Below are positions 51,840 to 62,744 of a DNA stretch of 64,000 nucleotides, piece after piece (position 1 is the stretch's first letter; each line of letters starts with the position of its first letter). Below the pieces are notes generated by a model. That model did not search any database. It was not told the DNA's origin and saw only the letters and a program-made list of their open reading frames with translations. A program made the translations under genes and the position numbers. This stretch comes from Dermacentor variabilis. Lineage: Eukaryota > Arthropoda > Arachnida > Ixodida > Ixodidae. Where the stretch lies: assembly GCF_050947875.1 (NCBI RefSeq), contig NC_134571.1, positions 229,472,024 through 229,536,023 on the forward strand, written 5' to 3'.

Positions 51840-54510
51840 TCATATCCTATCATCCAGAAACCTAAACTCATTCTCGTGAAGACACAATGACGGAATGCTA
51901 ATGCATTGGTCACCAAACTTTCTGATATACATCGCCTTTTCTAATTCCCGTACCTCTCTATCCGTACTTTTTTGTAATATGCATGCGTTTTCAAACAAAG
52001 GTTTACATGGGTGCACTTTGCAGTGATACGGCAAATACGAGCCAGTCCCATTCTTGATTGAAGATATATTCTTCATAATCTACATTCTAATCTCGACCAC
52101 AACCTTCAGACTGATGCAATCTTTCTCGACTTCGCAAGAGCATTTGATACAGTACCACATAAACGCCTTATACTAAAACTCTCCCAGCTGAATTTGCACC
52201 CTAACCTTCTCACATGGATCACAGCACTTCTCAAAAAAATGCTCCCAGTTTGTTTCAATTAAAATAGCCATTCCAGCTCTCTCCCAGTAACATCCGGCGT
52301 CCCCCAAGGATCTGTACTCACGCCCCTCTTATTCGTCATACATATTAACGACCTGCCCATACATGTATCCTCCCATATTCGTTTATTTGCCGACGACTGT
52401 GTCATCTATCACACAATTACAAAGATTTCTGATCAAACTGCACTTCAACAGGACCATAACCTTGTACAACAGTGGTGTGATCTTTGGTTAATGAAGCTTA
52501 ATCCCCCTAAATGCAAGCTCGTTTCCTTTCAACACAAGCTTAATCCCTTATCATTCTCATACCTAATCTCTCACTCCACTGTCTAACAAGTTCAATCAAA
52601 CAAATACCTAGGCGTCACCTTATCCTCTGACCTTTCATGGAACGCACACATCAGCAATATCATATCATGCGCAAACAGATCCCTTGGTTTCTTAAAGCAT
52701 CATTTACGTCATGCGCCATCAGACATAAAACTTCTCGCGTACAAATCACTCATCAGATCGAAACTAGAATATGCAGCGCCCATCTGGAGCCCACAGCAGG
52801 TATACTTAAGAAACGAACTAGCATCTGTACAAAATCGTGCCACTAGGTTAATTCATTCTTCATATTCATACGACATAGGCATATCATCCCTAAAACGTAA
52901 AACTGATCTTGCTAATCTTTCTATGCGTCGCCACATCGCCAGTCTTTGTTTGTTTCACAAATCGTTTCACAGTTCCCTCAATCAAGCACTGTATATCATC
53001 CCACCAGTGTGCATATCTCCCCGTACGACCCATCCTTACTCAATCGCACGCACTTGCACCACTACTTTTGCGGCCTCATTTTTTCTTCGCACAGCAGTGG
53101 ACTGGAATGGCCTTCCCCGTGACATTGCAGCCATCACGTATTCATCAACGTTTGCGGACAACTTAACTGCATTTGTTAAGTGTCGGGAAGATCACTCTCT
53201 TTAACCTTTATTTGTAAGCCCACCCCTTATGTAATACCCCCTAACCGGGGTCTTTAAGGTAATAAAGTGAAGTGATAGAGAATGCTCTCGCAGGCGGTCA
53301 TTTGTACAATGCCTGGCCAATGTGAACCTTGCCGCAGTCTAAAGGAATCTTATACACAACGCCAACAGGACATTTTTCCAAAAAACACTTTGTGTAGTTC
53401 TTTACACACTCGGCTCTTTTAGTGGAAGACAGGTGCGCACAAATGCAAGAAAGTTTCCGAGGAGCAGAAAATATTACTCGTACAGCATACCTAGAAGCAA
53501 CTTTCTTTAACGAAGGAGCAACTTTGTGTATAAATGAAATGACAACAGGGCATGTTTTTTTTTTTCTTTTTGCATTCTTTTTAAGCATAGTTAGGCTCAC
53601 GCCAAAATTTCTTCAACAATGCTTCACTCACTGAAAGTAACAAAGAAGCAGGGAAGCCCGCTGAGCCATGCCTAGACACCTGCAAATTAAAGCTTTCCTG
53701 AATGACATGGGGATAAGCAGTGTGTTCAATGGGGCTGGTTGGTTCATCTTTAGAATAAAAACAGATAAGACCTAGCTAGAGCCAACTGTAAACTAGTAAT
53801 GGCAATAGCTCGTTTTACTGTTTCTGAATGGGCAGAATGAAATGGCAAGAATTCTTTTTGTGCACGAGTATGGTACATCCAACAAATGTGGTTTTCATGA
53901 AGGGTGAGATGGTCTAAAAATGGCAACTTGTTAAAAGTAGGGAGCTCATGGGTAAACTTGAGTGCTCGTCCAAGCACTTAAAAAGTGTCTAAAACATCCT
54001 TAACACACTCTGTGTAGGCAGAGTCCTGTTGTTTGTGCAAAACAATCAAAAAGTCTTCTACACACCTAAAGATCTGCAAAGCCTTCTTCTTTAACGAAGC
54101 GGTTTCTAAGTCGTGGTCAATGTTTGCAAGAAAAATGTTGCATAATGTTGCATAACACAGGTGCCACACATGACCCTATACATACACCGTTCCTCTGCAC
54201 AAACGGCTCATCTTCAAAAGAAATGAGCGTTGCCTAAGATAAAACTCCAAAAGAGATAAAAAGCTTTCTACCAGAACTTCAGCCTTGTTCTGAAAGGACA
54301 CATCCCCATTTTTTTCAATACATGACCACACAACCATAAAGAGCTCCCTGTGAGATATATAGTAAAACAGCTCTTGACCTAATAGCTTTGACCTCGCATT
54401 CCTCATCACAATTTGTACACATGTACATTTTTGTAAAGAACAAATTGTCAAATCCCTGAAGTGTGCAGCCTAGCGTGCTGCTGCCTAGTGCTGAAATTGT
54501 GTGCATTTTA
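51840..54510 (-). pseudogene. Penelope-like RT and GIY-YIG endonuclease
   Basis: RT: NGVCIGSCVAPVLCNIFLAN and a catalytic box altered from the usual Y-V-D-D form to RCVEDFLIVL. Then LPTFNKLPFLDHLTLHEN, SETVKRAIAITSLQLALARS, SFIHKVAPSLKKVASRYAVR and VVYKIPLDCGKVHIGQ, the GIY-YIG start, up to TNDRLREH at 53280. After the LINE: IKNGTGSYLPYHCKVHPCKP and VRELEKAMYIRKFGDQCISI, ending FRFLDDRI at the stop. The catalytic D to E change and several frame breaks make it non-functional. Confidence 0.8.
52078..53277 (+). mobile_element. 5'-truncated CR1-like LINE inserted in the Penelope-like element
   Basis: The plus strand encodes the RT from IFLDFARAFDTVPHKRLI onwards: SGVPQGSVLTPLLFVIHIND, then RLFADDCVIYH with the FADD box intact, [35 protein letters not shown], and the C-terminal end through [15 protein letters not shown] to KCREDHSL and a stop at 53202. 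A short 3' UTR follows (GGTCTTTAAGGTAATAAAG, then TGAAGTGATAG). A few frame breaks (near 52260 and 52590). No endonuclease remains. Confidence 0.85.
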
Positions 54511-54560
54511 TATCTGATGTTATTTCTTCATTTTGATGTGTGGAAAGATGGATAATCTCA

Positions 54561-55407
54561 GCAAGCTCAGTGTCTATGATGATTTCATGTTTTAAAACCT
54601 TTAGCTCACCTTAATTGATGCAGTGCCTTTTGCAATGGTCCTCGACAAATGTTTAATTATGGTGTTAGCTTCATTGTGTACTGGTGGCTGATCAAGCTTG
54701 GGGTGCAACCAGCTAAGCAACAATTTAATAGGCCAATATTTCTGGCTGAGTTTTGCTGGTGCATTTAGGTTTTAGTTAACGTTAAGTTTTTCAGCCTTGC
54801 TCAAGTTTCTCTCGTAAAATGAGCGTTTGTATAGTCAAGCTTACAACACAGTTAACATAGCTTAACTTTGATAATGATTGCATTTATTTAATGAGATCAT
54901 GCCTAACAGAGTTAGGTTAACTGGTATTTGTGTGAACAGCTGGTAAGGCGATATGCAAAATGCTGTCCATCTCCCTGTTCTGGTATTTCACTCGCAGATG
55001 CTGGCCTAGTGCAAGCTCATCAAACAGCTGCTTCATTGTTGCACTTTAGTCCAGTACTCCCCTTCCCTCCCCCCCTCCCCAGACAGAAGGGAATGAATGC
55101 CTCTGGAGGCACTCATTCATCATCATCTCATCATCATTTATCATCTGCTCCTTCCATTCCTTGCTGTCACAACAGCAAGGTGTAGTAAATGTATATCAAG
55201 TGAAGGAAGGACAAAGTGTTCTTTCAAACCACAAGTCCTTACAAACTGTTGTTTCAAAGAATGCACTAGAGTTGCTGTAAAAGCAGCAGGTCCCACCTAA
55301 GTCGAGGTCAGTAAAGTGCCACATAAACGAATTAGATTCATTGCTAAAGATCACCATGGGAACCATCTGGTATTTTTCAGGATGGGCTGTTATAATGTGT
55401 TGTGCAG
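54561..55407. other. Unassigned DNA, intron-like
   Basis: No supported element. It includes a C-rich tract at 55060-55080 and an ATCATC run at 55125. A possible additional exon (DAGLVQAHQTAASLLHF after CTCGCAG near 54998) is too weak to call. The right end is TTATAATGTGTTGTGCAG, a plausible splice acceptor. Confidence 0.4.
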
Positions 55408-55558
55408 GCAAGTGGTGCACCTTCTGTCTAGTGTTCCACGTTCAAGCTACGCGGAGCTGCTTACAGAAGCAAGCAGTGGCGAAGAGGGCAGCTTTGAGGG
55501 CTACAACATAGATGCAGTGGCTGTGCTGGTCGCCTACCTGGAACGTAGGCTTGACGAG
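55408..55558 (+). CDS. Candidate penultimate exon of a host gene
   Basis: An open segment between an acceptor (TGTGTTGTGCAG) and a good donor (GACGAG then GTAGGT) encodes QVVHLLSSVPRSSYAELLTE, ASSGEEGSFEGYNIDAVAVL and VAYLERRLDE. It ends in phase 0, which matches the next candidate exon. Composition and third-position use look coding, and no transposon motif is present. I do not recognise the family. Helical, HEAT/ARM-like content is possible. Confidence 0.5.
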
Positions 55559-55663
55559 GTAGGTCATTCTTGCGCACAACTCCTCCTCTTTCTCTTTTGA
55601 AATCACATGTATGAGGCAACCAGCAAACACTTCTTTTATGTGATGGTAAAGCTACAAGAACGG

Positions 55664-55733
55664 CTTCATAATGCAAAAAAAAGGGGGGGTAAGGCGTGCA
55701 GACACGCCTTACCCCCCTTTTTTTGCATTATGA
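55664..55733. repeat. Perfect-type palindrome, 33-bp arms
   Basis: The arms TTCATAATGCAAAAAAAAGG / GGGGGTAAGGCGTG face their complement across a 4-base loop (AGAC region), with one length difference in the A and G runs. It lies in the presumed intron between the two candidate host exons. The composition and purine-run style resemble the hairpin inserted at 41.4 kb (A run followed by G run). Confidence 0.8.
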
Positions 55734-56063
55734 AACCTTGCCAACTAGCTCGGCTTTCTGTCATTTTAAAGAACGACTTATATATACAGTTTACTAGGGC
55801 TGCACAATTCAAAACCAGCGATTGCTAAAATCAACACCTGCAAGAGTTCGAAATGTTGGATGTTTTGCTTGTGGCATTTGTGCCTATATTCAGCATGTTT
55901 TGTAATGCCACACTGCTACTTGGAAAGCACGTAAGATCGCAGGCAACTCTTGTTCAGAGTCATCAACCTAAACATCAGCTCACAGACAAGGCGTTTCCTA
56001 AAGAATGCATTGTAATTTCAAGGCATTGTTAGCTAGACTTCAGTGTTTGTTTTTATAGACCAG

Positions 56064-56297
56064 AATTTTGCAGTGCTTGTAGAAGGAATGGGTGAACGAG
56101 CGAGAGGGATATATTCTTGGCAGGCTCTTGTTACATGTGCGGCATATGTGACAAGACATGCTGAGCATTTTTCTCACGTGTTGCCACAGTCCCTAAAAAA
56201 TATGGCCACCCCCTCTACAAGAGCTGCAAAATTATGGCCTACAAAACTGGCAGAGGAGCTACTGCCTCTGCATGCAGCTCTCCTCCAGCGTCATTGA
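56064..56297 (+). CDS. Candidate last exon of a host gene
   Basis: After a pyrimidine-rich GTTTGTTTTTATAGACCAG acceptor, a phase-0 frame encodes NFAVLVEGMGERARGIYSWQ, ALVTCAAYVTRHAEHFSHVL, PQSLKNMATPSTRAAKLWPT and KLAEELLPLHAALLQRH with a TGA stop at 56295. Joined to the preceding candidate exon it gives LDE-NFAVLV without a break. It looks like a helical C terminus of a conserved intracellular protein. The family is unknown to me, and TE origin is not supported by any motif. Confidence 0.5.
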   Translation, partial: NFAVLVEGMGERARGIYSWQALVTCAAYVTRHAEHFSHVLPQSLKNMATPSTRAAKLWPTKLAEELLPLHAALLQRH

Positions 56298-56326
56298 GAA
56301 AGAGTTGTGAAACAGGTGGCTGCTGT

Positions 56327-56534
56327 GGGGCCGTATTCTGAAACGATCCACTTCGGCGATACTATCGCCTCTGTAATATTTGGCTGTCAGGCGCATGCTG
56401 ATTGGTTGTTTTAGCGAAATCGGATGAGCTACGTCATCCGATTTTGCTCAACATGCCAATCAGCGCACACCTGATGGCGAACTATGGCCGAGGCGATAGT
56501 ATTGCCGAAGTAGATTCTTTTAGAAAACGGCCCC
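56327..56534. repeat. 208-bp foldback MITE
   Basis: Left end GGGGCCGTATTCTGAAACGA; right end on the other strand GGGGCCGTTTTCTAAAAGAA. The arms continue to pair through CTACTTCGGCGATACTATCG and GCTGATTGG up to a short centre near 56430 (AAATCGGATGA). It has no coding capacity. It lies about 30 bp after the stop codon of the candidate host exon, so it may be within the 3' UTR. The target duplication is unclear. Confidence 0.85.
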
Positions 56535-58129
56535 TGCTTCTAATCTTCAAATGACATGAAATGCTCTTGGAAATCTGCTACAAGGTTCCCGACATGTTCT
56601 CGACTTCATTGCTTTACTAAATGTTCTCAAGATTTCTTCAGGTGCATGAATGCATCACTACATGAATCTTCACCTCTGAACTTCTTCTGCTAGAAATTAT
56701 TTAAAAATATTTCATTTCCATTTCACTTTTTAAAGGGGTCCTGATGAACCACCCCTCGGGCATGGTAAAAAAACACAGTCCAAGTGTAGCATATGCTGCT
56801 GTGAACATCTCGGCGAAATTTTGCAGTCGTGCGTGGTGCGTGAAGCTCGCAAGCAGAGTGAAAAGTCACCTTTTTCTCAAACGGTCTTTTTTTAAGCGGT
56901 AGCCTGCTTCTCACTCTTTTCAGGCTGCTGTATTTCATCATAGAGCAGATTCCCATATGTGGTTGCTATTGGCCAATAGCTGACATCAATCAAGAATGTT
57001 GTTTTGATCAGTGCGCTTCTTCCTATTGTTACTGTGTATATTTATTGACGAAATTTGATAAACGGTCTGAAGTAAGCAAAAATCTACTTTTGAATTTCGA
57101 TAATAATTACATACTTCCGGAAAAAGCTATCGTCTGCTTACTCGGCGGTGGCCGCCCTCATAGGAATTAAACTTTGGCTGTCCTGCATATCAGTCTCGTA
57201 GCCATCGAGTCTCGCTAATTTCTACTAGTTTTGAACTAGCCTCAAACCACGCAAAACTTAATGTCAGACCGCACACACACTTTCCAGCATATGCTCTCTC
57301 CTGGCTGCTCCTGGTTAGACGCCTTGTCAGACTTCACTTCTAATTTAGCTATTAATAGCGTTTCAGCAAATGCGCCATTTTGAATTGCGTGAAAGGTCGT
57401 GGGGGGATGGGAGAAAGGGAGAGCAACCGGGCACAAGGGGAACTGATGATTGTGGCTCAATTTTGTGCATGAAACAGAGGAAAATGGGGACGCAGGGCGG
57501 GATGGAAGGAGGAGGGGCTACTTTTACTCTGCGAGCGATGTGTACTTTGTGCGGAGTCGCATGGCTGCATGCACCATCGGCTCATGCCTTTGTGTGTGCT
57601 GTTTTCTTGCCGCTGTTTGTGTTGAAGCAATAGACAGCATGAAGGTCACTTCGCTTGGTGCTGTCCACACTTGCTCATGCGAGAATTTTGACAGTGAGTG
57701 TCCATGATCATCGAGTGTGATGTGTTCACATTTGCCTGTGCGCGGACACCGTGCTTGTTAATTCAGTTAGTAAGCAAATGTTTTCAAGTTTATACAGGCG
57801 ATAAAACTAATATCCCTACTTCGTATAATTGTCTACTAATTTGCTATCATAATCGATAGTTTGCCTTTTGGGTGAAACTGATTTTCTTGTGCATCAGTCA
57901 GAAATGTGTGAGCACTGGGGCACCAAATTTAGGCTCTGGGTACCACCATACACAACAATGCTTCAACTATGTGTCCCGAGCACTCGTTGGTAGTACAAGA
58001 AATGCTGGCAGCCATGCCCTCGGTGTGTTGCCTTTCAATCACTGAACACTGTACCTCCAGCAATACCTCTGGATGCAGGTGCACCTTTGTTTGTGATTTT
58101 TGACTCGCTGTGGTGTAACCCAATAAATA
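56535..58129. other. Unassigned DNA
   Basis: No supported gene or element. A minus-strand stop-rich region and an unremarkable plus-strand ORF (57370-57633) lack motifs. Confidence 0.45.
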
Positions 58130-58272
58130 TGGTTTTGCGCTTATGAACTCAAAGTCGTGGGTTTGATTCCGCTCTCGGCAACCACATTTTGACGAGGCGA
58201 AATTCGGAAAGGCTAATCAAAATTATTCTAAAATCATTCCAAAATCCTTCACTACGGCATGTCTCATGACTA
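58130..58272 (+). mobile_element. SINE relic (Ruka-like), target of a Tigger insertion
   Basis: Reads TTTTGCGCTTATGAACTCAA, GTCGTGGGTTTGATTCCG (B-box like GGTTTGATTCC), CGGCAACCACATTTTGACGA and CTTCACTACGGCATGTCTCA, the order seen in tick tRNA-derived SINEs. It ends at the TA where the Tigger element begins. The possible continuation at 62132 (TTATGGCATTGCATGTAACC) is weaker. Confidence 0.5.
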
Positions 58273-58492
58273 TACAGTCAAACCCCGCTGTATCGAACTC
58301 CCAAAAAATGCCTGTCAATTTGATATAGAGCATAATTCAATATAAGCCTGCTAAAGAATTGGATGTCATAAAAGCACATGCCATTTATAAAATCACTTTA
58401 TTGTTGAAACAGCTTAGTTTCACATGAAATAGTCCTTTGTTTTCTGCTTGGGCAGTTTCTCCGCCTGCAGCACACATACTTCTCCAAATTGT

Positions 58493-59145
58493 TTAAAGAG
58501 TCAGAGCAGCTGAGACCGCAACCTTCCATGCTTGCGCACCAATCGCCTCAGAGGACGTGGGCAAAGAACCGTCGTTGCTTTCCTCATTGTGCCCTCTCTC
58601 ACTTGTACTCGCTACAAGGTCGGCAATAAGGTCTTCATTGTCGGGCTCACCCGTGGTCGCGACGGCGTCATCTGCACTCACAAACTTGTCGACAGTCGAA
58701 TCATCAACGGCTACCGGAAATTCTGACAGCTTGCCCCATACTTCGGCAACACCAGCAGCGGCTTCGTCGCACTCATCAGAATTTACAGTCATCACCGGGA
58801 ATGCGGAAGCCGGCACGTCTGAAGCACTTTCGGATGAACCACTTGTACATGGCCGTGCGTACGCGTCGGGTGCCACAGGCACCAGGCCGTGAGTTTGTCT
58901 GCTTTAGCCCTGATCCCCCCCTTATTTTTCAAGATCGTGCTGAGAGTGCTCCTCGGAATCTTGCACGCTGTGGGGCATCCGATTTCTCACCGCGTTCGAC
59001 CCTATTTATGATTTCAAGCTTCACAGCGAAAGGCAAATTCTGCCGCTTCATCACGGTAACACTGCGGGAGAAGGCCCACAATGTGCCAACACAAGGAACC
59101 CGAAAAGCAGCGAGACAACTCGCACTTGCGCCATCTGGCACGACG
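58493..59145 (-). pseudogene. Tigger transposase with DDE core deleted
   Basis: The N-terminal part (59075-58950) reads MKRQNLPFAVKLEIINRVER, GEKSD and, after a frame break, KIPRSTLSTILKNKG, the CENP-B/Psq-type HTH of Tigger. The C-terminal part (58882-58493) reads DKFVSADDAVATTGEPDNED, LIADLVAST and LPTSSEAIGA, the acidic tail. The two are separated by only about 60 codons, where a full Tigger has the DDE domain, so the catalytic core is deleted. Confidence 0.75.
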
Positions 59146-59407
59146 AGGGCACAAGAGCCTCTGATTGGCTATCTGAGCAGGTGCTGTGGGCGGGCCAGGA
59201 TCATTTTTTGCAGGGGGGTGTCGACGGCTCACTCAACGCTGCGCAGTCACGGTAGGGAGAGCGGTTTAATGGTGCCACGCCGCTGGGTTTTTCCATCACC
59301 ACAAGGGAAAGCCAACTTCTGGAAGCACTTTTCTGCCGCTTGACGTTCATAACTGCGAGTCGGCCTAGTTGGAACGGATTCATTTTTAAAAACTTCTTGT
59401 GCGCAAA

Positions 59408-61940
59408 ATATTTTTTTATTTATTTTTATTTATTCATCACAATACCCACAGTGCCCATAGGCATTACAGCGGGGGGAGAAGGAAACAAAGAACCAGTAAA
59501 TGAAGCAGGCAAAACAAAACATGTACCCCTAATACTTTTATACTAGCATGTACACACAAAAACACTATCTTACTTCAGTGGGTGTATGTGTCTGAAAATA
59601 CATCGTTTGAGAGAATCGTTGTGACATCGGATGGTAGCTTGTTCCATTGGCTTATGGTTCTGGGGAAAAATGGCATTTTGAACGCTTCAATTTTGCAGGC
59701 TATTTCTTTAACCCTATTTTCATGGTCCAGCCGTTGAGAAACGTAATCAGGTTTGGAAAAATATTTCCCAGGATCTATATCTGTTCGAGAGTGCAATATG
59801 TTGTGAAAAAGTTTCATTCTGAAATATTTCCCGCATTGCTGTAGTGGTTCCCAACTAAGGCTTTCTTTTGCTCTTGATACACTGAAATTCCTGCTGTAAT
59901 TTGAATAAACAAAATGAACGACTATGCTTTGAATTCTTTCTAAACTGTTCCTGTCACATGCCGACCACAGATCGCACACAGCACAAGCATAATCCAGAAC
60001 AGATCGGACATTTCATTTGTACAATGATACCTTTGTCCCCAGTGGCAACTTTTTTGCATTTCTGCGCAGGAAACCTAGAACACAGCATGCTTTAGTTGTG
60101 ATATGATCAATGTGACGGCTCCAAGAAAGAACAGGTGTGAAATAAACGCTGAGATGTCTGTGCTCCTAAACCGATATTATCATGGTTGAATTTAAAGAGT
60201 AACAGAAGACATGAGTTGGTATTTTTCTCGAAAAACGCATATGAACGGTTTGTCATGTTAATGAGCACGTGCCACTTGTTGTACCACTCATTTACCTTGT
60301 ACAGGTCGTTTTGTAAAACATTGCAGTTATGTGTAGTATGAATAGTCCTGTACAAAACACAATCATCAGCAAATAGCCTGATTTGCGATGAAATACTGGA
60401 GCAAATATCATTTACATAGATAAGAAATAAGAGTGGTCCTATGACTGATCCTTGGGGCACGCCAGAGGACACATCAACTTTACGGGATGTTTTGCCATTA
60501 AGCACAACTTTGTTTGCTTAAATTTAGGTCTTCTTTTATCCAGTTTACAACCATGCTGTTTATGTTATGCATTTCTAATTTTTCTATAAGTAAAGAGTGA
60601 GAGACAACATCGAACACCTTCTTAAAATCTAGAAACAAACAGTCAACAGAAAAACCCTTATCCAAAGCTCCTGCTAAATCATGCGTCAACTCAAACAACT
60701 GTGTTGTACAGGAAAATCCACTGCGAAATACATGCTGCTGGGGGCTGAGCAAAGAGTGCACGTCCATGGGGCTCATAACATTACTGCAAAGCACATGCTC
60801 AAGTATCTTACATGCAACGCTAGTAAGCGAGATAGGCCGGTAATTCAAAACACTACTTCGTAGTCCACCTTTATGCACAGGCACGACATTGGCAAGTTTC
60901 CAGTCATCTGGTAAAGAGATTTCTAGTAAAGATTTAGTAAAGATTATGCACAGATATTTGGACACCTCCCGTGGGCACAAAAAAGCAGTGCTGGTGACAA
61001 ACCATCAGGCCCAGTTGCTTTAGACACATTCAGTGTTTTGAGAGCGGCCTCTATTCCTCATTGGTTGATCATGATATCGTCCATGGACTCGCCCAACACT
61101 AGGGTGGATCGCGCCCCAGTGTTTTGAGTGTCAACACGAGCAGCATACACAGAACTGAAAAACTAGATAAAGCGCTCGGCTTTTTCAATGTCGTTATGGA
61201 CGGTAGCACCATCGCTATCAAGGGCCAGTATTGATAACACATCTTTACTGTTCATTTTAAAGAATTGCCACAGTTCTTTCGGTCTTTTCTGTGTATGCAG
61301 GTGGAACATGCTAAAGTATTTATCTTTGGTTGTCTGCATAGCTGCCTTCATCTCTTGTTTTATTTTTGAGTTTATCTTTAACCTTCAACGAAGGGTTTTT
61401 CTTATAAGTAGTGTAAACGTGTGCTCTCAGCCTGGCCTTGCATTTCACGTGTCGAACACCACGGCTTACTTTTGCTGCATCGCGCAGTCATAACCCATGA
61501 TGGTACGTATCTGTCATTCATCTCGAGCAACTTGTTCTTAAATACTTTCCATAGCTCATCCACATTCACGAATTCAGCCTGTGTCTCAAATACATCATAG
61601 TAGGAATCTAGAGCCAGGGTCATATCACTGACACATGATTTTTGATAGCTGTAGACATGCCGTGGACCACTGTTAGCAGCTCTCGCATGCTGCGATTTCA
61701 TATCGCACAATACAGCTTGGTGGTCGCTTGTGCTAGGCTGCACTATTGTAGAACGCACCGCCTCTGCCGTGTTAGTGAAAAATAAATCTAAAACATTTTT
61801 TGCTCTTTTGGGCTCTAGAACTAGTCGTGTTAACTCAAAGAGGCGACATATCTTCAACATTTCTTTACTTGACTGGCTGCAAGCGCTGGAACTGGGATCT
61901 GCTAGAGACAAATAGATTTCTGGAAGATTAAAATTGGGGT
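59408..61940 (-). pseudogene. LINE (CR1/Jockey-like) with RT and partial endonuclease
   Basis: The tail (AAATAAAAATAAATAAA) is at 59408-59436. The minus strand carries the endonuclease end (NFNLPEIYLSLAD, RAKNVLDLFFTNTAEAV, TSDHQAVL), the linker, and the RT: LPDDWKLANVVPVHKGG, LNYRPISLTSVACKILEHVL, VDCLFLDFKKVFDVVSHSLL, GVPQGSVIGPLLFLIYVNDI and QIRLFADDCVLYR (FADD box intact), with the end CDLWSACDRNSLERIQSIVV and FPRTISQWNKLPSDV. Frame breaks near 60.05, 60.5, 61.1 and 61.37 kb. 5'-truncated inside the endonuclease. Confidence 0.85.
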
Positions 61941-62040
61941 GAAACAGGGACGAAGAAAAGGAGCAACACAAGGATGAGTACTTTCTAACAACTGGTTTTA
62001 TTTTCGAAGAACCACCTGCTTAAATACCCACAGATTGTAA
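61941..62040 (-). mobile_element. Penelope-like terminal fragment
   Basis: GAAGAAAAGGAGCAACACAA, then TTTCTAACAACTGGTTTTAT and TTTCG resemble the terminal sequences beside the Penelope-like relics at 20.8 and 51.65 kb (CTAACTTTAACAACTTGATTTTC there). No coding. It lies between the truncated LINE and the right end of the Tigger element. Confidence 0.45.
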
Positions 62041-62131
62041 CTGTACATTGTAACTAGCCAGTGTTCAGAAATCTTTCGATATAAAGAATAATTTGATGTA
62101 AACGGGTTCGATATAGTTGGGTTCGACTGTA

Positions 62132-62744
62132 TTATGGCATTGCATGTAACCTAACTCTTAGTACTTTTTACAGTGAAGCTGTATATGCCTAGATAAAACG
62201 CTCGTGGCCCTACCCCAGAAACCCCTTTAAGCTCATACCCCCTTAAGCAAATGGCTCATAACTCTGTAAACACAGCCTCCCCATTACGACGACAACAAAG
62301 GTGCTTTCCTTATGCCACTATGGCCATCTGCTTACCTATTTTACTATGAAATAGTTTCATAAACCATCCACAACTGCCCAAACTTCTCTCTCACTGAAAA
62401 ATAGTAAAAAATATTTTTCACGAAACAACTTACTCGTCAGCACGAAAAGAAAAGAAAGAAATAAAAAAACGTAGAACATGCAGATAACAGCAAAAAGCTG
62501 TATACTTTGCAGGTGTGACTATGACAACCAGTAGCTATCACTTGCAACTAAGTGATACGTAAGCTGTCGTCGGCTTTCGTCTCAGTGAACTGCTTGCTGG
62601 TACCGCTCAGATGCAAAGTGTATATACTGATGTTTTGTTGTCATCTGTATGCAGTTCTTTTTTTTTTTTTTTTTTTTGAACATTCAATAAAGAACACAGC
62701 GAAAACACGGTATGAGCATGTCATCTATGCATTTCATTTCGTCC
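62132..62744. other. Unassigned DNA
   Basis: No gene. A T run of about 20 bases lies at 62658-62677. The first 30 bases might continue the SINE interrupted at 58272. Confidence 0.4.

Larger units (their letters stand above)
51600..54560 (-). mobile_element. Penelope-like element split by a LINE
   Basis: A minus-strand Penelope-like element. The terminal sequence (51610-51700: AAGACACAGACCACAGATTA, CACTCGCAACAGATTTTC) lies beside the coding end, and the RT and endonuclease continue to about 54510. A 1.2-kb LINE in the opposite orientation is inserted inside the GIY-YIG domain (52078-53277). The upstream limit is vague. Confidence 0.75.
58275..62129 (-). mobile_element. Tigger-like transposon, internally deleted and split by a LINE
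   Basis: The left end reads CAGTCAAACCCCGCTGTATC; the right end on the other strand CAGTCGAACCCAACTATATC, both flanked by TA (58273-58274 and 62130-62131). Repeated TCGATATA-type motifs lie near both ends. It keeps only the N- and C-terminal parts of the transposase. A LINE and a Penelope-like end sit in its right half. Confidence 0.85.
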
